The notes under the pieces are model-generated. The model was not told the origin of the DNA. It saw only the letters and a program-made list of their open reading frames with translations, and ran no database searches. Position numbers and translations under genes: made by a program. Source: Actinomycetota bacterium (GTDB lineage: Bacteria; Actinomycetota; Thermoleophilia; Gaiellales; Gaiellaceae). Taken from it: DNA of 40,767 nucleotides. The DNA lies in contig JACDEU010000027.1 in assembly GCA_013816245.1 (NCBI GenBank), positions 1 to 40,767 on the forward strand, given 5' to 3'. Positions 1 to 8,036 of the stretch are shown here, in pieces (positions within the stretch are counted from its first letter, which is position 1; the number at the start of each line of letters is the position of its first letter).

Positions 1-408
1 GAGCTCGAGCGGGAGATCCTCGCGCACGTACGCGCGCTCGCACCACGGCTGCTCGACGAACCGGGCGTCGGCCCGATCGTCGCCGCGCAGCTGATCATCG
101 CCTGGTCACACCACGGCCGCGTCCGCAACGAAGCCGCCTTCGCCCGCCTCGCCGGCGTCGCGCCGGTCCCCGCCTCGAGCGGCCAGACACAGCGGCACCG
201 GCTGAGCCGCGGCGGCGACCGCCAACTCAACCGCGCGCTACACACCGTGGTGCTGCACCGACGCCAACACGACCCCGCGACCAAGGAGTACATCGCCCGC
301 CGCATCGCCGAAGGCAAAAGCCGACGCGACGCCACCCGACTTCTAAAGCGCTACCTCGCCCGCCACCTCTACCGCGTACTGCAAAACCAGGAACCACTGA
401 TGACTTGA
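1..408 (+). CDS. IS110-family transposase, C-terminal part (cut by window edge)
   Basis: The frame is open from base 1 to a TGA at 406-408, so only the last 135 residues of a recombinase of about 350 residues are present. What is seen is the C-terminal Transposase_20 (IS116/IS110/IS902) domain: the helix-hairpin-helix-like LLDEPGVGPIVAAQL, then the serine-containing motif PASSGQT (residues about 57-63), then GGDRQLNRAL and a basic tail ending in KRYLARHLYR. The serine of that motif is the proposed nucleophile of the family, which works with an N-terminal DEDD domain that here lies outside the window. The stop codon sits inside a CTTGACA element-end motif shared with the next IS110 copy and with the remnant near 36.2 kb. 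Clearly related to the copy at 715-1761 but not identical to it. Confidence 0.93.
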   Translation, partial: ELEREILAHVRALAPRLLDEPGVGPIVAAQLIIAWSHHGRVRNEAAFARLAGVAPVPASSGQTQRHRLSRGGDRQLNRALHTVVLHRRQHDPATKEYIARRIAEGKSRRDATRLLKRYLARHLYRVLQNQEPLMT

Positions 409-426
409 CAAGTCATAGGAGCATCA
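404..426 (+). repeat. Conserved IS110 right-end motif, copy 1
   Basis: CTTGACA, a short spacer, then ATAGGAGCATCA. The same arrangement follows the two other IS110 transposase ends (1757-1778 and 36214-36235), always with the transposase TGA inside CTTGACA. Probably the right end of the element. The exact crossover dinucleotide cannot be fixed without an empty site. Confidence 0.7.
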
Positions 427-714
427 TTCCCGAACTGTGAGTGTGTCGGGGGTCCCGTCTGGGGCGTTTGTCAGGTTGGCGTCGGTGCTCTTTGCTTGTG
501 ACTCGATTTGCGAATGACCCGGCTGGTTCGGTGTCTTTCCAGTGATTTGTCCGAGCGGAGAGACCGGTGCCGGCCTGGCGCCCGCTTGCTGGCCTGATCA
601 GAAGCCTGTCCGCGTCTTGAGCGCGTGACCCGTCACAGTTATGCCGCCAGCGGTCTCAGTCTCCAGACCGGCACCGGATGTGTCCCCCAACGCTGGGCTG
701 GAGGTCGATTACGG
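427..714 (+). ncRNA. Candidate IS110 bridge RNA region (left end)
   Basis: This stretch has no convincing coding content and lies between an element boundary and the transposase start. In the IS110 group this position encodes the bridge RNA that pairs with target and donor DNA. The sequence shows a perfect 10-bp inverted pair, CCGGTGCCGG at 564-573 and CCGGCACCGG at 668-677, able to close a long stem. Guide loops were not identified; the assignment rests on position, family knowledge and this one pairing. Confidence 0.4.
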
Positions 715-1761
715 ATGCTTGCAGATGAAGTGGACTTCGTGGTCGGTGTTGATCCGCACCGTGACTCGCACGCGCTTGCGGTCGTGCAGGTCGTCAGCGG
801 TGCGGTCGTCTTCGAGATGTCGGTCGCCGCGAACAGCGCCGGCTACGCGCGCGCCCTCGCTCTGGTCGAGGAGCACGCGACCGGTCGGCGTGCGTTCGCG
901 ATCGAAGGGACAGGCTCATTCGGTGCCGGCCTCACACGCTTCCTCACGGGGCGCGGCGAGCGGGTGCTCGAGGTAGGCAGGCTGCGGCGGGAGCGCCGCT
1001 CGGGCGGCAAGACCGACGCGCTCGATGCCGTCCGGGCGGCCCGCAGCGTGCTCACCCAGCAGCGGCTCGCGACACCGCGGGCCTGCGGTGAACGCCAGGG
1101 ATTGCAGGCGTTGGTCGCTGCCCGCGAAGGCGCCGTGAACGCCAAGCGCGCCGGGCTCTGTCAGCTGCGAGACCTCCTGATCACGACCCCGGAGCCGCTG
1201 CGCAGCGAGTTGCGGCCGCTGACACGGGCACGACTGCTGCAACGCCTCGCCGCCACCCGACCTGACGGTCGACGCGATCCAGAGCTCCACGGAGCAATGC
1301 TCGCACTGCGCTCGGTCGCCCGACGCGTCTTGCAACTGACCGCAGAAGAACGAGAACTCGCCCGCGAGATAGAGGCACTCACCCGCAAGCTCGCACCGCA
1401 ACTGCTCGACCAGCCCGGTGTTGGACCGCACGCCGCCGCGCAGCTCGTGCTCTCCTGGTCACACCGCGGCCGGATCCAATCGGAAGCCGCATTCGCACGG
1501 CTCGCCGGCGCAGCACCGATCCCGGCTTCCTCCGGGCAGACAGTCCGCTACCGGCTCGACCGAAGCGGCGACCGCAAACTCAACCGCGCACTCCACATGA
1601 TCCTCGTCACACGGAAACGCTCACACCCCGCCACGATCGCCTACATTGAGAGACGCGTCCAAGAAGGCAAGACCCGACGCGAAGCAAACCGCTGCCTCAA
1701 GCGCTACCTCGCTCGCAGCCTCTACCGGCTACTCGAACACGGACCGCCACTGGCGACTTGA
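715..1761 (+). CDS. IS110-family transposase (DEDD recombinase)
   Basis: 348 residues, the normal family length. The N-terminal DEDD_Tnp_IS110 domain begins VVGVDPHRDSH, giving the first acidic residue, followed by the EGTGSFG block (residues about 62-68) and the GGKTDALDAVRAAR block (about 96-109), which carry further acidic residues. The C-terminal Transposase_20 domain has LLDQPGVGPHAAAQLV and PASSGQTVR. I chose the ATG at 715 because the residues encoded from the GTG at 625 are not conserved in the family and would run into the left-end non-coding region. The stop codon is embedded in the element's conserved right end. All recognisable catalytic blocks are present, so it may be active. 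Confidence 0.93.
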   Translation: MLADEVDFVVGVDPHRDSHALAVVQVVSGAVVFEMSVAANSAGYARALALVEEHATGRRAFAIEGTGSFGAGLTRFLTGRGERVLEVGRLRRERRSGGKTDALDAVRAARSVLTQQRLATPRACGERQGLQALVAAREGAVNAKRAGLCQLRDLLITTPEPLRSELRPLTRARLLQRLAATRPDGRRDPELHGAMLALRSVARRVLQLTAEERELAREIEALTRKLAPQLLDQPGVGPHAAAQLVLSWSHRGRIQSEAAFARLAGAAPIPASSGQTVRYRLDRSGDRKLNRALHMILVTRKRSHPATIAYIERRVQEGKTRREANRCLKRYLARSLYRLLEHGPPLAT

Positions 1762-1778
1762 CAGACATAGAAGCATCA
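1757..1778 (+). repeat. Conserved IS110 right-end motif, copy 2
   Basis: CTTGACA (1757-1763) followed by ATAGAAGCATCA (1767-1778), matching copies at 404-426 and 36214-36235. The transposase TGA is inside the motif. The next gene's stop is only 27 bp further, so the element is inserted in a convergent intergenic spot. Confidence 0.7.
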
Positions 1779-1804
1779 CTGGCGCAGCCGACATTCCTAG
1801 TCCT

Positions 1805-2341
1805 TTATGGCGCGAGACGAAACGACCGGCCGACGGCGAGCGCTTCGGCGATCTGTTGCGCAGGTGTTGAACCCCCCACCATCACATTGACTTGGTACGC
1901 CTTTCCACCGAGGACAAGCGACGCAGCTCTCCCCGGTCCCGCGAAGCACTCGAAGCTCGGGCGCTTCACAGAGGTCAGCGTCTTGAGCGGCCAGCGCCCT
2001 GGCTTCATCCGACCGCCTCCGCTCGTTGCGCTCTTCCAACCTACGATCACGACGACGGCTCCATGGGCTGGAACGCGATATGCGGCGATCTGGCATTGAC
2101 TCGACTTCGGCGCCACGCCCGCGGTTCCGACTACCAACAGCGTGCGCGGATCGATCACGGGGCCATCGCCTGCCGATGCGACTCGACGCCATCCGGCGGG
2201 CACCGTCAGTGCCACGCCGTGTGCGCGGACGGTCTGCCCGCCGCTGCCGCTGGCAACGGACGTGAACGCGAGCACCAGCACGACTGTGGCGAACAACCTC
2301 ACGCTCAGCCTACGGCGTTGAGGCGGCGAAAGGTCCGCCAT
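1805..2341 (-). CDS. Small secreted protein, 'PAGW' family, paralog 1
   Basis: 178 residues from the ATG at 2341. The N-terminus is basic (QRRRLSVR) followed by a hydrophobic run LFATVVLVLAFTSVASG, a convincing Sec signal peptide. The mature part starts with VRAHGVALTVPAGWRRV, the pattern 'short strand, PxGW' that opens many small actinobacterial exported proteins. It then has two cysteines (SSQCQI and FECFAG) that could form a disulfide. The same layout is seen in the next two genes and in the pseudogene at 13095, so these are local paralogs. Function unknown; probably envelope-associated. An upstream in-frame start at 2413 exists but would put 24 polar residues ahead of the signal peptide, so I rejected it. 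Confidence 0.72.
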   Translation of the reverse strand: MADLSPPQRRRLSVRLFATVVLVLAFTSVASGSGGQTVRAHGVALTVPAGWRRVASAGDGPVIDPRTLLVVGTAGVAPKSSQCQIAAYRVPAHGAVVVIVGWKSATSGGGRMKPGRWPLKTLTSVKRPSFECFAGPGRAASLVLGGKAYQVNVMVGGSTPAQQIAEALAVGRSFRLAP

Positions 2342-2443
2342 TCCGCTCAGGGTGCATTGCGGAACACTGGCCCACGAAGCCGTGCTGTTACCGGCGGGGT
2401 TTACGTCAATCAAGTCACGTCAGGAAAACCCAACACCGCAACG

Positions 2444-2986
2444 TCATCGAATCGTAAGCCGGTTCAACAGTGCCAGAAGTGTTGCCACTTCCTGGCGGGG
2501 CGCCGCGCGACCGGCTGCGATCCACAAATAGAAGCCGCGGCCCGCGTCTTTGAAAATGATTTCCGTCGCATGATCACCGAGGCAGGAGTTGTCCTGACCC
2601 GGCTGGCGCGCAGGAAGCCTGAACTGACGCGGGCGCTGCTTGAAGCGAGCTGGCCTGTAGTCCGATCCAACTGCCTCGCGAAGAATCGCGACCACCCCTC
2701 CCGGCTGGATTTGCCGCGCGATTCCCCCGTAGCACGGCCCGGAGTCCCTCATCGTGCGGACCAGCCGACGGTCCGAAACGGTCAATCGGAAGAGTGGCTC
2801 AACGCCGGAGCTCATTCTTCGATCCGTTGCCCACCAGCCAGCAGGGACAGTTGTTCGTAACCCATGCTTATCGAACACCCCGGCAGCGGACGCGGACGCG
2901 CAAGGCGCACACAACACAAGAATGACCATGGCTCCGCCGCCTGTGCGACGAAAAACTCGACGGACCCACACGTAACCCCTTCGCAT
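2444..2986 (-). CDS. Small secreted protein, 'PAGW' family, paralog 2
   Basis: 180 residues from the ATG at 2986. The N-terminal segment MRRGYVWVRRVFRR is followed by GGAMVILVLCAPCASASAAG, which looks like a signal peptide with an alanine-rich cleavage region. The mature protein opens with KHGLRTTVPAGWWA, the same pattern as paralog 1, and has cysteines in GPCYGG and NSCLGD at positions equivalent to the two cysteines there. The C-terminus EVATLLALLNRLTIR matches the helical ending of the paralogs. The frame stays open upstream to 3244, but that part overlaps a repeat-bearing non-coding stretch. Role unknown. Confidence 0.7.
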   Translation of the reverse strand: MRRGYVWVRRVFRRTGGGAMVILVLCAPCASASAAGVFDKHGLRTTVPAGWWATDRRMSSGVEPLFRLTVSDRRLVRTMRDSGPCYGGIARQIQPGGVVAILREAVGSDYRPARFKQRPRQFRLPARQPGQDNSCLGDHATEIIFKDAGRGFYLWIAAGRAAPRQEVATLLALLNRLTIR

Positions 2987-3315
2987 CACCGGCGCCAGCT
3001 TATTCGGGGTTATCGCCACTCTCGCTTCGTCAGGGGACATTCCCGAATACTGGCGCACGCGACACTTGTTCGCGCCACAGGTACGGTAGCTCCGGCCGAC
3101 CAGCCGGTAAGGAGGGAGTCCGGAGCCGGGAGACTGAGGTCGGGTAGCAGACCCGGCCCCTCGTCGTCCTTCAAGGGACATTTCCCGAACACTGCGGTCG
3201 TGTAGGTCGGGTCGCGCCGTGAGCTGGCCGACGACGACACCCAACAGGTCGGCGTCTGTGTTGCAGACGGGCCCCCTGCTCTATCAACGACTGGAAATAG
3301 AACGTCTAACCGGTT
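2987..3315. repeat. Intergenic stretch with two imperfect direct repeats
   Basis: No gene is supported here. Two related blocks in the same orientation, GGGGACATTCCCGAATACTG (3033-3052) and a near copy with one extra T at 3174-3194, lie about 141 bp apart. Between them is a GC-rich segment with a small hairpin, CGGGT/ACCCG near 3138-3152. This could be a remnant of a short mobile element, or it could carry the divergent promoters of the two flanking secreted-protein genes. Confidence 0.4.
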
Positions 3316-3939
3316 ATGCGAACGAGGATCGGAGTCTCGGTAGGACTTGCAGTGGTTGCCGGCTTCCTTCTAACCGGCGCATCAAACGCCGGATGGGTCC
3401 AGGTCGGGCCAAAGCCGGTCGGCTGTGCTGCGGTGTCATCCGGCTATCGCTGTTCCTCGACCACTCAGATTCGTTTTGCCTATCCGCGCCAATGGCGTGC
3501 GCTCGACTCGGGGGCCTACGGCAGCCTCTATTCGACGCTGACCTGGCTAAGCACGCAAGAACTTGATGAGCCGTGTTCCTACACGAACACTGACCATGGG
3601 GTTCAGGTCCGCTGCGATTTGCCCGTGCGAGAACTGAACGCAGATGGGGTTCTAGCGCAGTGGGGATTCGGAGGAAGACCGGGCTGGTCGCTTAGTGACG
3701 CACCAGGAGAATCGATCCGGGTCGGTGGACGTCCAGCCAAGCTCGCTGTGATCGCGACTGGCCCCTACGCGGATTCATGCCATCAACTCGGGGGAGACAA
3801 GGTTATGAACGCCTGGATTGCACGCAGGGCACCCCATAACTACTACGCGATGATTGCTTGCTTGCGTGGCCCTGCTCTGGATTCGCTTGAGCACGCGGTC
3901 AGGAAGATGCTCTCCTCAGCACGTTTTCCGTTCGGGTAG
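3316..3939 (+). CDS. Small secreted protein, 'PAGW' family, paralog 3
   Basis: 207 residues. The N-terminus MRTRIGVSVGLAVVAGFLLT is a signal peptide, probably cleaved after SNA. The domain opening FAYPRQWRALDSGAYG corresponds to the PAGW motif of the two genes on the opposite strand to its left. Cysteines in GCAAV, RCSST, EPCSY, VRCDL, DSCHQ and IACLR suggest up to three disulfides in an exported protein. It is divergent from paralog 2 and convergent with the large membrane protein that follows. Function unknown; the grouping with its neighbours rests on visible motif similarity and shared length class. Confidence 0.75.
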   Translation: MRTRIGVSVGLAVVAGFLLTGASNAGWVQVGPKPVGCAAVSSGYRCSSTTQIRFAYPRQWRALDSGAYGSLYSTLTWLSTQELDEPCSYTNTDHGVQVRCDLPVRELNADGVLAQWGFGGRPGWSLSDAPGESIRVGGRPAKLAVIATGPYADSCHQLGGDKVMNAWIARRAPHNYYAMIACLRGPALDSLEHAVRKMLSSARFPFG

Positions 3940-4022
3940 CTCACTCCACCAGGCCCGTTCGAGTCACGTTCCCTCGCAGGGCGGGTTGTGAAAGCGCCTG
4001 GCGTTCGGCTTGCCGCCCGGCC

Positions 4023-5498
4023 CTAAAGGACTTGGGTGAGGCCGATCAGATTCGTCCGATAGATGTGTCCGCCTCGGATATCGAGATACAGGCGGCGTCC
4101 GCTTGTCGTGCGCTCGGCAAGAACGATGCGTCGGGAGCCGCCAATCCAGATTCCGAGCTTTCCCTTCGGCGGAGTCGAGTTAGGGATCTCTAAGGGCACG
4201 GTGTGATCACCGAGGCGCTCGGAGGCGGCTTTTGAGTCGAACGAGAGTAGGCCGTAGCGGATCTCGCGGAAGACACGCGCTCGTGCAAGCCAGGCGATGT
4301 CACGCGCGGTAGCTCGCTCAGCTAGGAAGCGACGACCGCGTGACGTGAGCGGAATCTCAACCGTGTCATGTGTGCCGTGGGCGTCGTTCCAAGTGTGTCC
4401 ATACCTGCCCATCGTTGTGCAGCCGTCAAACGGTGCGGTCGGCCAGCGCAGGCGGATTATCGTTGTGAACCGCTTCGTGAAGTAGGTGCCACTCGAAGTC
4501 AGTCGTCGTCCGACCGTCACGAGCTTGAAGCAGCCGAGAACGATTCTTCCGTCCTTGAAGACGAGGAGCTGGCGTTTCTTCGGCGAGATGTTCGCGAAGT
4601 TCGCCGTGATCTGTGAGCCGCGTATGACCACGCTGACGCCGTCTCTGGCTCCATGCTGCGCGACGACCGGGCCTAGCGGCTTGGAGGGCGCGGTGGGCTT
4701 TGGTTTTGCGGGCGGCAAGTTCGGTGGCGGCAGGTTCGGTGGCGGCGAGTTCTTGTACTTCCCGCAACCGCGCGAGTGATTGACACCAGGTGCTCCGCTG
4801 TTGCACTGCACCCAAAGCACCCGGTCCTTGTCGAGCGCAACGAGTCCGCGTCCGCCTGCGATTCCTTTTCGACCAGCCGTATACACGTTGTCCTCGACGG
4901 GGACGCTAAAGACGATCCGATTGTCTCTTCCGATCACACCTACTCGCGCAACGGGGTCTGCGGCGAAGCCTTGAAGTCCTGCGAGCCGTTGTTCTGAGTC
5001 TCCGGGCTTGAACGAGTAGTAGGAGAAGTCGAGCACGGGTACCGCTTTGGACGGGAAGACGCGAGGGTCGATGCAGCCGGTACTCCCGAACCTCGTTTGC
5101 GTTTCTCTTTGGAACGGCGTGAGATTCTTGCCGCGAACCCGACCAATCGAGTAACAAATGCGCCCGTCCTTCCTGCGGATGACGTAAAACGCCGTCGAGT
5201 TGCGTGTCGCGACCAACCTGACCTTGCCGCTCATATCGAACTCGCTGAGCTGAAAACGCTCACGAGGCGTCAGATCATTGACAGGCGTACCGTGGAAGAG
5301 GCCGCCTAGGCGACCGCTCAGAGCGAGCGCCGAGCCAATCGTAAGCACGACGAGGAGCGCCACCGCAACGAGGAGCGTTAGGCGATGGAAGCGCCGAGCA
5401 GGAGGCTTTTTTGCACGGCGAAGAACGTCCTCCCAGTCGGCGGTCGTCTCCGGCGGAAACAGATCAAACAGCCGATCCCGCAACTGGATTTCGTTCAT
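4023..5498 (-). CDS. Single-pass membrane protein coupled to an ECF sigma factor (anti-sigma-like)
   Basis: 491 residues. A cytosolic N-terminus of about 35 residues (MNEIQLRDRLFDLFPP...) precedes one hydrophobic segment, LTLLVAVALLVVLTIGSAL (residues about 40-58), so most of the protein is extracytoplasmic. Near residues 250-275 there is a proline-rich linker with repeated PPPNLPP, encoded by tandem TTCGGTGGCGGC-type repeats at 4720-4750, separating two globular regions. Its ATG overlaps the stop of the upstream ECF sigma factor by 4 nt (ATGA), which implies translational coupling and a regulatory partnership. No zinc-binding anti-sigma motif (HxxxCxxC) was seen, so the anti-sigma role is inferred from context. 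A degraded relative lies at 11989-12625. Confidence 0.72.
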   Translation of the reverse strand: MNEIQLRDRLFDLFPPETTADWEDVLRRAKKPPARRFHRLTLLVAVALLVVLTIGSALALSGRLGGLFHGTPVNDLTPRERFQLSEFDMSGKVRLVATRNSTAFYVIRRKDGRICYSIGRVRGKNLTPFQRETQTRFGSTGCIDPRVFPSKAVPVLDFSYYSFKPGDSEQRLAGLQGFAADPVARVGVIGRDNRIVFSVPVEDNVYTAGRKGIAGGRGLVALDKDRVLWVQCNSGAPGVNHSRGCGKYKNSPPPNLPPPNLPPAKPKPTAPSKPLGPVVAQHGARDGVSVVIRGSQITANFANISPKKRQLLVFKDGRIVLGCFKLVTVGRRLTSSGTYFTKRFTTIIRLRWPTAPFDGCTTMGRYGHTWNDAHGTHDTVEIPLTSRGRRFLAERATARDIAWLARARVFREIRYGLLSFDSKAASERLGDHTVPLEIPNSTPPKGKLGIWIGGSRRIVLAERTTSGRRLYLDIRGGHIYRTNLIGLTQVL

Positions 5499-6043
5499 CT
5501 AGATGCCTCGCTGAGAGTTCGACGCAAGGCCGCATGGGCAGCATGAAGGCTCGCGGAGACGGTGCCTGTCCGAACTCCGAGAATCTGTGCGATACGCCGG
5601 TAGTCAAGGTCAGCGTAATAGCGCAGGAAGAGCACCAGACGCTGACGCTCCGGAAGCGCGGCGACGAGGGTTGTGAGTTCGAGTCGTTCATCATCGAGTG
5701 GCGCGCTGCCGTTCATCGCAAGCGTTGTGGCGCTCGTCTGCGCTTCGCGTGCATAGCGCCGGTGCTTCTTGCGAGCGGCATTGATGACGGCACGCCAAAC
5801 CCAAGCCTCAAGTGGTGCCTCACCGCGAAAACCGCTCCGGCTTCGGACGACGGATGCAAATGCATCCTGTACGGCCTCGCGTGCGCTGTCTCGATCACCC
5901 AGGATCGAGGCAGCGCACGCCACGAAGTCGGCGAACCGATCCCGATAGAGCGACTCGATTTCTGCCAGGAGCTGAGTGTCACTTTGGGTCACCTTCCAAG
6001 AGTACGATCCCCTTCGGCACGCTTTTGTTGAGGCGACGAGCAT
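5495..6043 (-). CDS. ECF-type RNA polymerase sigma factor
   Basis: 182 residues if started at the ATG at 6043, or 165 from the GTG at 5992. The shorter form begins just before sigma region 2 and matches the family better, but neither start has a well-spaced ribosome site. Region 2 is visible in LYRDRFADFVACAASILGDR followed by AREAVQDAFASV, the usual -10 recognition core. Region 4 is LPERQRLVLFLRYYADLDYR, then the helix-turn-helix around IAQILGVRTGTVSASLHAA. The downstream membrane protein overlaps by 4 nt and is the likely regulator. Target promoters were not identified. Confidence 0.88.
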   Translation of the reverse strand: MLVASTKACRRGSYSWKVTQSDTQLLAEIESLYRDRFADFVACAASILGDRDSAREAVQDAFASVVRSRSGFRGEAPLEAWVWRAVINAARKKHRRYAREAQTSATTLAMNGSAPLDDERLELTTLVAALPERQRLVLFLRYYADLDYRRIAQILGVRTGTVSASLHAAHAALRRTLSEASR

Positions 6044-6197
6044 GATTCGTGTGGGGCAGTGGCCCAGATCGTGGGAAATCGCTTGGCCAGCCGAGCATCA
6101 CTACTCGTCTTTCCGTCGCGTGACTTGAGGCTCTGACGAGAGGAGTACGCCCTCCCCTCGTGGGGCCTCTGCCCGTGGGCGGCCGCACGGTCGCCTT

Positions 6198-7163
6198 ATG
6201 CTTTGCTTCGTGCGATTCGCGATCTTCGCAGCGACGATAATCGTCTTTGCGCTCGCCGCCCCTCGCGCGGCCATCGCCGCCGCCACGGGTCGGCTGTCCG
6301 TGTACCCGGCCCAGCCACGCGTCGGCGAGGTCACGACCTTCGAGGTGCGGCCGTTCTGGACGTACGTCGACCATCTCGAGCCTGCCGCGTTCCCCGACGA
6401 CTACCCATGGAGGGTGGCCGCGTTCACCCCGAGAGGTCACGCGTATGCGGTTGCAATCAGAAAGACAGCCGATGATCCGTACGGTCTCAGCGGCACGTTC
6501 CGCTTTCGCTCGCCGGGTACGTGGACGATCTGCGTCCTCAACTTTCAGACCTTCCCGTATGCGCGTTCCGGCTGCTCGATCGCGAACCCAACGCGGCAGC
6601 GCCTAGGCGTGCTCCCCAGGTACGCAGGTGTCTCCACATGGCACTACCTTGAGCGGCGCCCGCTGCACATCCCGGGCCTCGCGACTGGCGAAGCCTGTCC
6701 GACGACCGAACAAAGCGGCGTCCTCGCTGCATCCGGCATCGAAGCGCCGTTCGACAGCTTCCCGGCGTGGGGATCTGGACCAGCGTTTCCCACCGCCCTC
6801 GGGCGCGGCCCCCGTCCCCTTTTAACGTTCGAGTACCCGCCACTCCCCGGCAGTGTCTGGGAGGGAAGCGGCTGGGGTGGCCGCAAGAACATCTGGGTAG
6901 TCGCGGATTCGTATCGCGGCCCTGTACTCGTTCGCGGCCGCCAACTTGACGGGCCAAACGACGTCCGGTTCGAGAACGGCCGCCCCGGCTTTACAGATGC
7001 GACCAGGCAGCACCCCCGTCTCGAGCTTCGGCTACTGGGCCCTGAGACTCACGGCAACCCCGCGACAACGCGTCTGCGCGCACCTGGCTGCTACGCGTTT
7101 CAAGTGGACGGAGCGGTCTTCAGCTATCTGATCGTCTTCGAGGCGCGAATCGAAGGAGCGTGA
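6198..7163 (+). CDS. Secreted protein of unknown function
   Basis: 321 residues. The N-terminus MLCFVRFAIFAATIIVFALAA is a clear signal peptide ending in an alanine-rich region. The exported part contains beta-rich segments (GRLSVYPAQPRVGEVTTFEVRPFW near residues 32-54, FRFRSPGTWTICV, and a C-terminal LRAPGCYAFQVDG strand pair). The repeated 'G.Y.FQVDG' style endings are typical of immunoglobulin-like folds in actinobacterial exported proteins. It is divergent from the ECF sigma factor gene, sharing a roughly 150-bp promoter region, and is therefore a plausible member of that sigma factor's regulon. No enzymatic motif recognised. Confidence 0.7.
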   Translation: MLCFVRFAIFAATIIVFALAAPRAAIAAATGRLSVYPAQPRVGEVTTFEVRPFWTYVDHLEPAAFPDDYPWRVAAFTPRGHAYAVAIRKTADDPYGLSGTFRFRSPGTWTICVLNFQTFPYARSGCSIANPTRQRLGVLPRYAGVSTWHYLERRPLHIPGLATGEACPTTEQSGVLAASGIEAPFDSFPAWGSGPAFPTALGRGPRPLLTFEYPPLPGSVWEGSGWGGRKNIWVVADSYRGPVLVRGRQLDGPNDVRFENGRPGFTDATRQHPRLELRLLGPETHGNPATTRLRAPGCYAFQVDGAVFSYLIVFEARIEGA

Positions 7164-7257
7164 AAGTTCCCGCTTGGTCAGGGCCGCGGAAGCGGCATCG
7201 TCACGCGGGGGAGATTCGCAAACATTGGCCTAAGCAAGCAAGCTATCCAGCGGCGGC

Positions 7258-7899
7258 TTGGCCCAGCGACTTCACGGGGTGGATATTTGTCAGCACCCTT
7301 GGGAAGATCTAGGTATCGCCTCGGACCTTCCTTGCCAGCCCCGTCCCTCGATCGCCGAACGGGAGCGCGTCGCTCAGAGACTTAGAGGAGCCTGCGCCGA
7401 CGAGCGGCTTTCGCTAGAAACCTTCTCGGCCCGCCTCGACTTGGTCTATTCCACCCGCAATCAGGCGGAGCTTCGAGCGCTCTTGGCCGATCTACCGGAA
7501 CCCAATCCGGTCGGCCGGATCGTGTTGGCCGCGACGGCCTGGGTCTCGACCTGGACATGGCGTCTCTCTGATGCCTGGAACCGGCCGCGAATACCAAGCC
7601 TCTCTCTGCCGGCTAATACAAGTGTGGTGCTTGGCCGCTCACGCCACTGCGACTGCGTTTTGTCAGATTCGAGCGTCTCGCGGCGACACGCACTGTTGAC
7701 ACGTCAGGAAGGCGGCTGGCGGATCCGCGATCTCTCATCGTTCAACGGTACTTACGTCAATGGCGCGCGTGTGATCGACGAGGTGGAGGTGCAGCCGGGC
7801 GACTACGTGTGCTTTGGAAGTGAACGGTTCCGACTCGCACCGCCGGCAGTTCTTAGCCTCCACGTCCCACACCGCCTAACCCATCGGAGCGTCGCGTAG
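7258..7899 (+). CDS. DUF1707-FHA domain protein
   Basis: 213 residues from a TTG at 7258; a GTG at 7279 is an alternative, and the start is not decided by any strong ribosome site. Residues about 30-75 (IAERERVAQRLRGACADERL...LLADLP) form a DUF1707 domain, common in actinobacteria. Residues about 120-190 are a forkhead-associated domain with the expected GRSRHCD, SVSRRHA and SSFNGTYVNG blocks, which bind phosphothreonine peptides. This suggests a cytosolic adaptor reading Ser/Thr kinase signals. No kinase gene lies in the window. It is convergent with the propeller gene at 8037. Confidence 0.85.
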   Translation: MAQRLHGVDICQHPWEDLGIASDLPCQPRPSIAERERVAQRLRGACADERLSLETFSARLDLVYSTRNQAELRALLADLPEPNPVGRIVLAATAWVSTWTWRLSDAWNRPRIPSLSLPANTSVVLGRSRHCDCVLSDSSVSRRHALLTRQEGGWRIRDLSSFNGTYVNGARVIDEVEVQPGDYVCFGSERFRLAPPAVLSLHVPHRLTHRSVA

Positions 7900-8036
7900 C
7901 GTCTCCCGTGGGTTCGGGGGACATTGTCGCAACTCCGAAGCTGTCCACTAGGACGAGGCTCGCCGGGTCGCAGCACTCTACGACTTCCGCGAAGAGATCC
8001 GGTAAACACGGGGAGAAGGCTGGCAGTCAGGCTTCG

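Larger units (their letters stand above)
427..1778 (+). mobile_element. IS110-family insertion sequence, probably complete
   Basis: If the right end is the conserved CTTGACA/ATAGRAGCATCA block, the element is about 1.35 kb and begins directly after the right end of the previous copy. That gives about 290 bp of 5' non-coding sequence followed by one transposase gene, the arrangement of the IS110 group proper (long left end). No terminal inverted repeats are evident, as expected. The left boundary is inferred, not seen. Confidence 0.6.

Noticed and set aside
1892..2860. A 322-residue open frame on the plus strand
   Set aside because: It runs antisense across two secreted-protein genes that have signal peptides and conserved motifs; its own product has no coherent pattern.
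3033..3194. A group II intron or structured RNA in the GC-rich intergenic stretch
   Set aside because: Some segments looked vaguely intron-like, but no domain V, no reverse transcriptase and no consistent pairing could be found.
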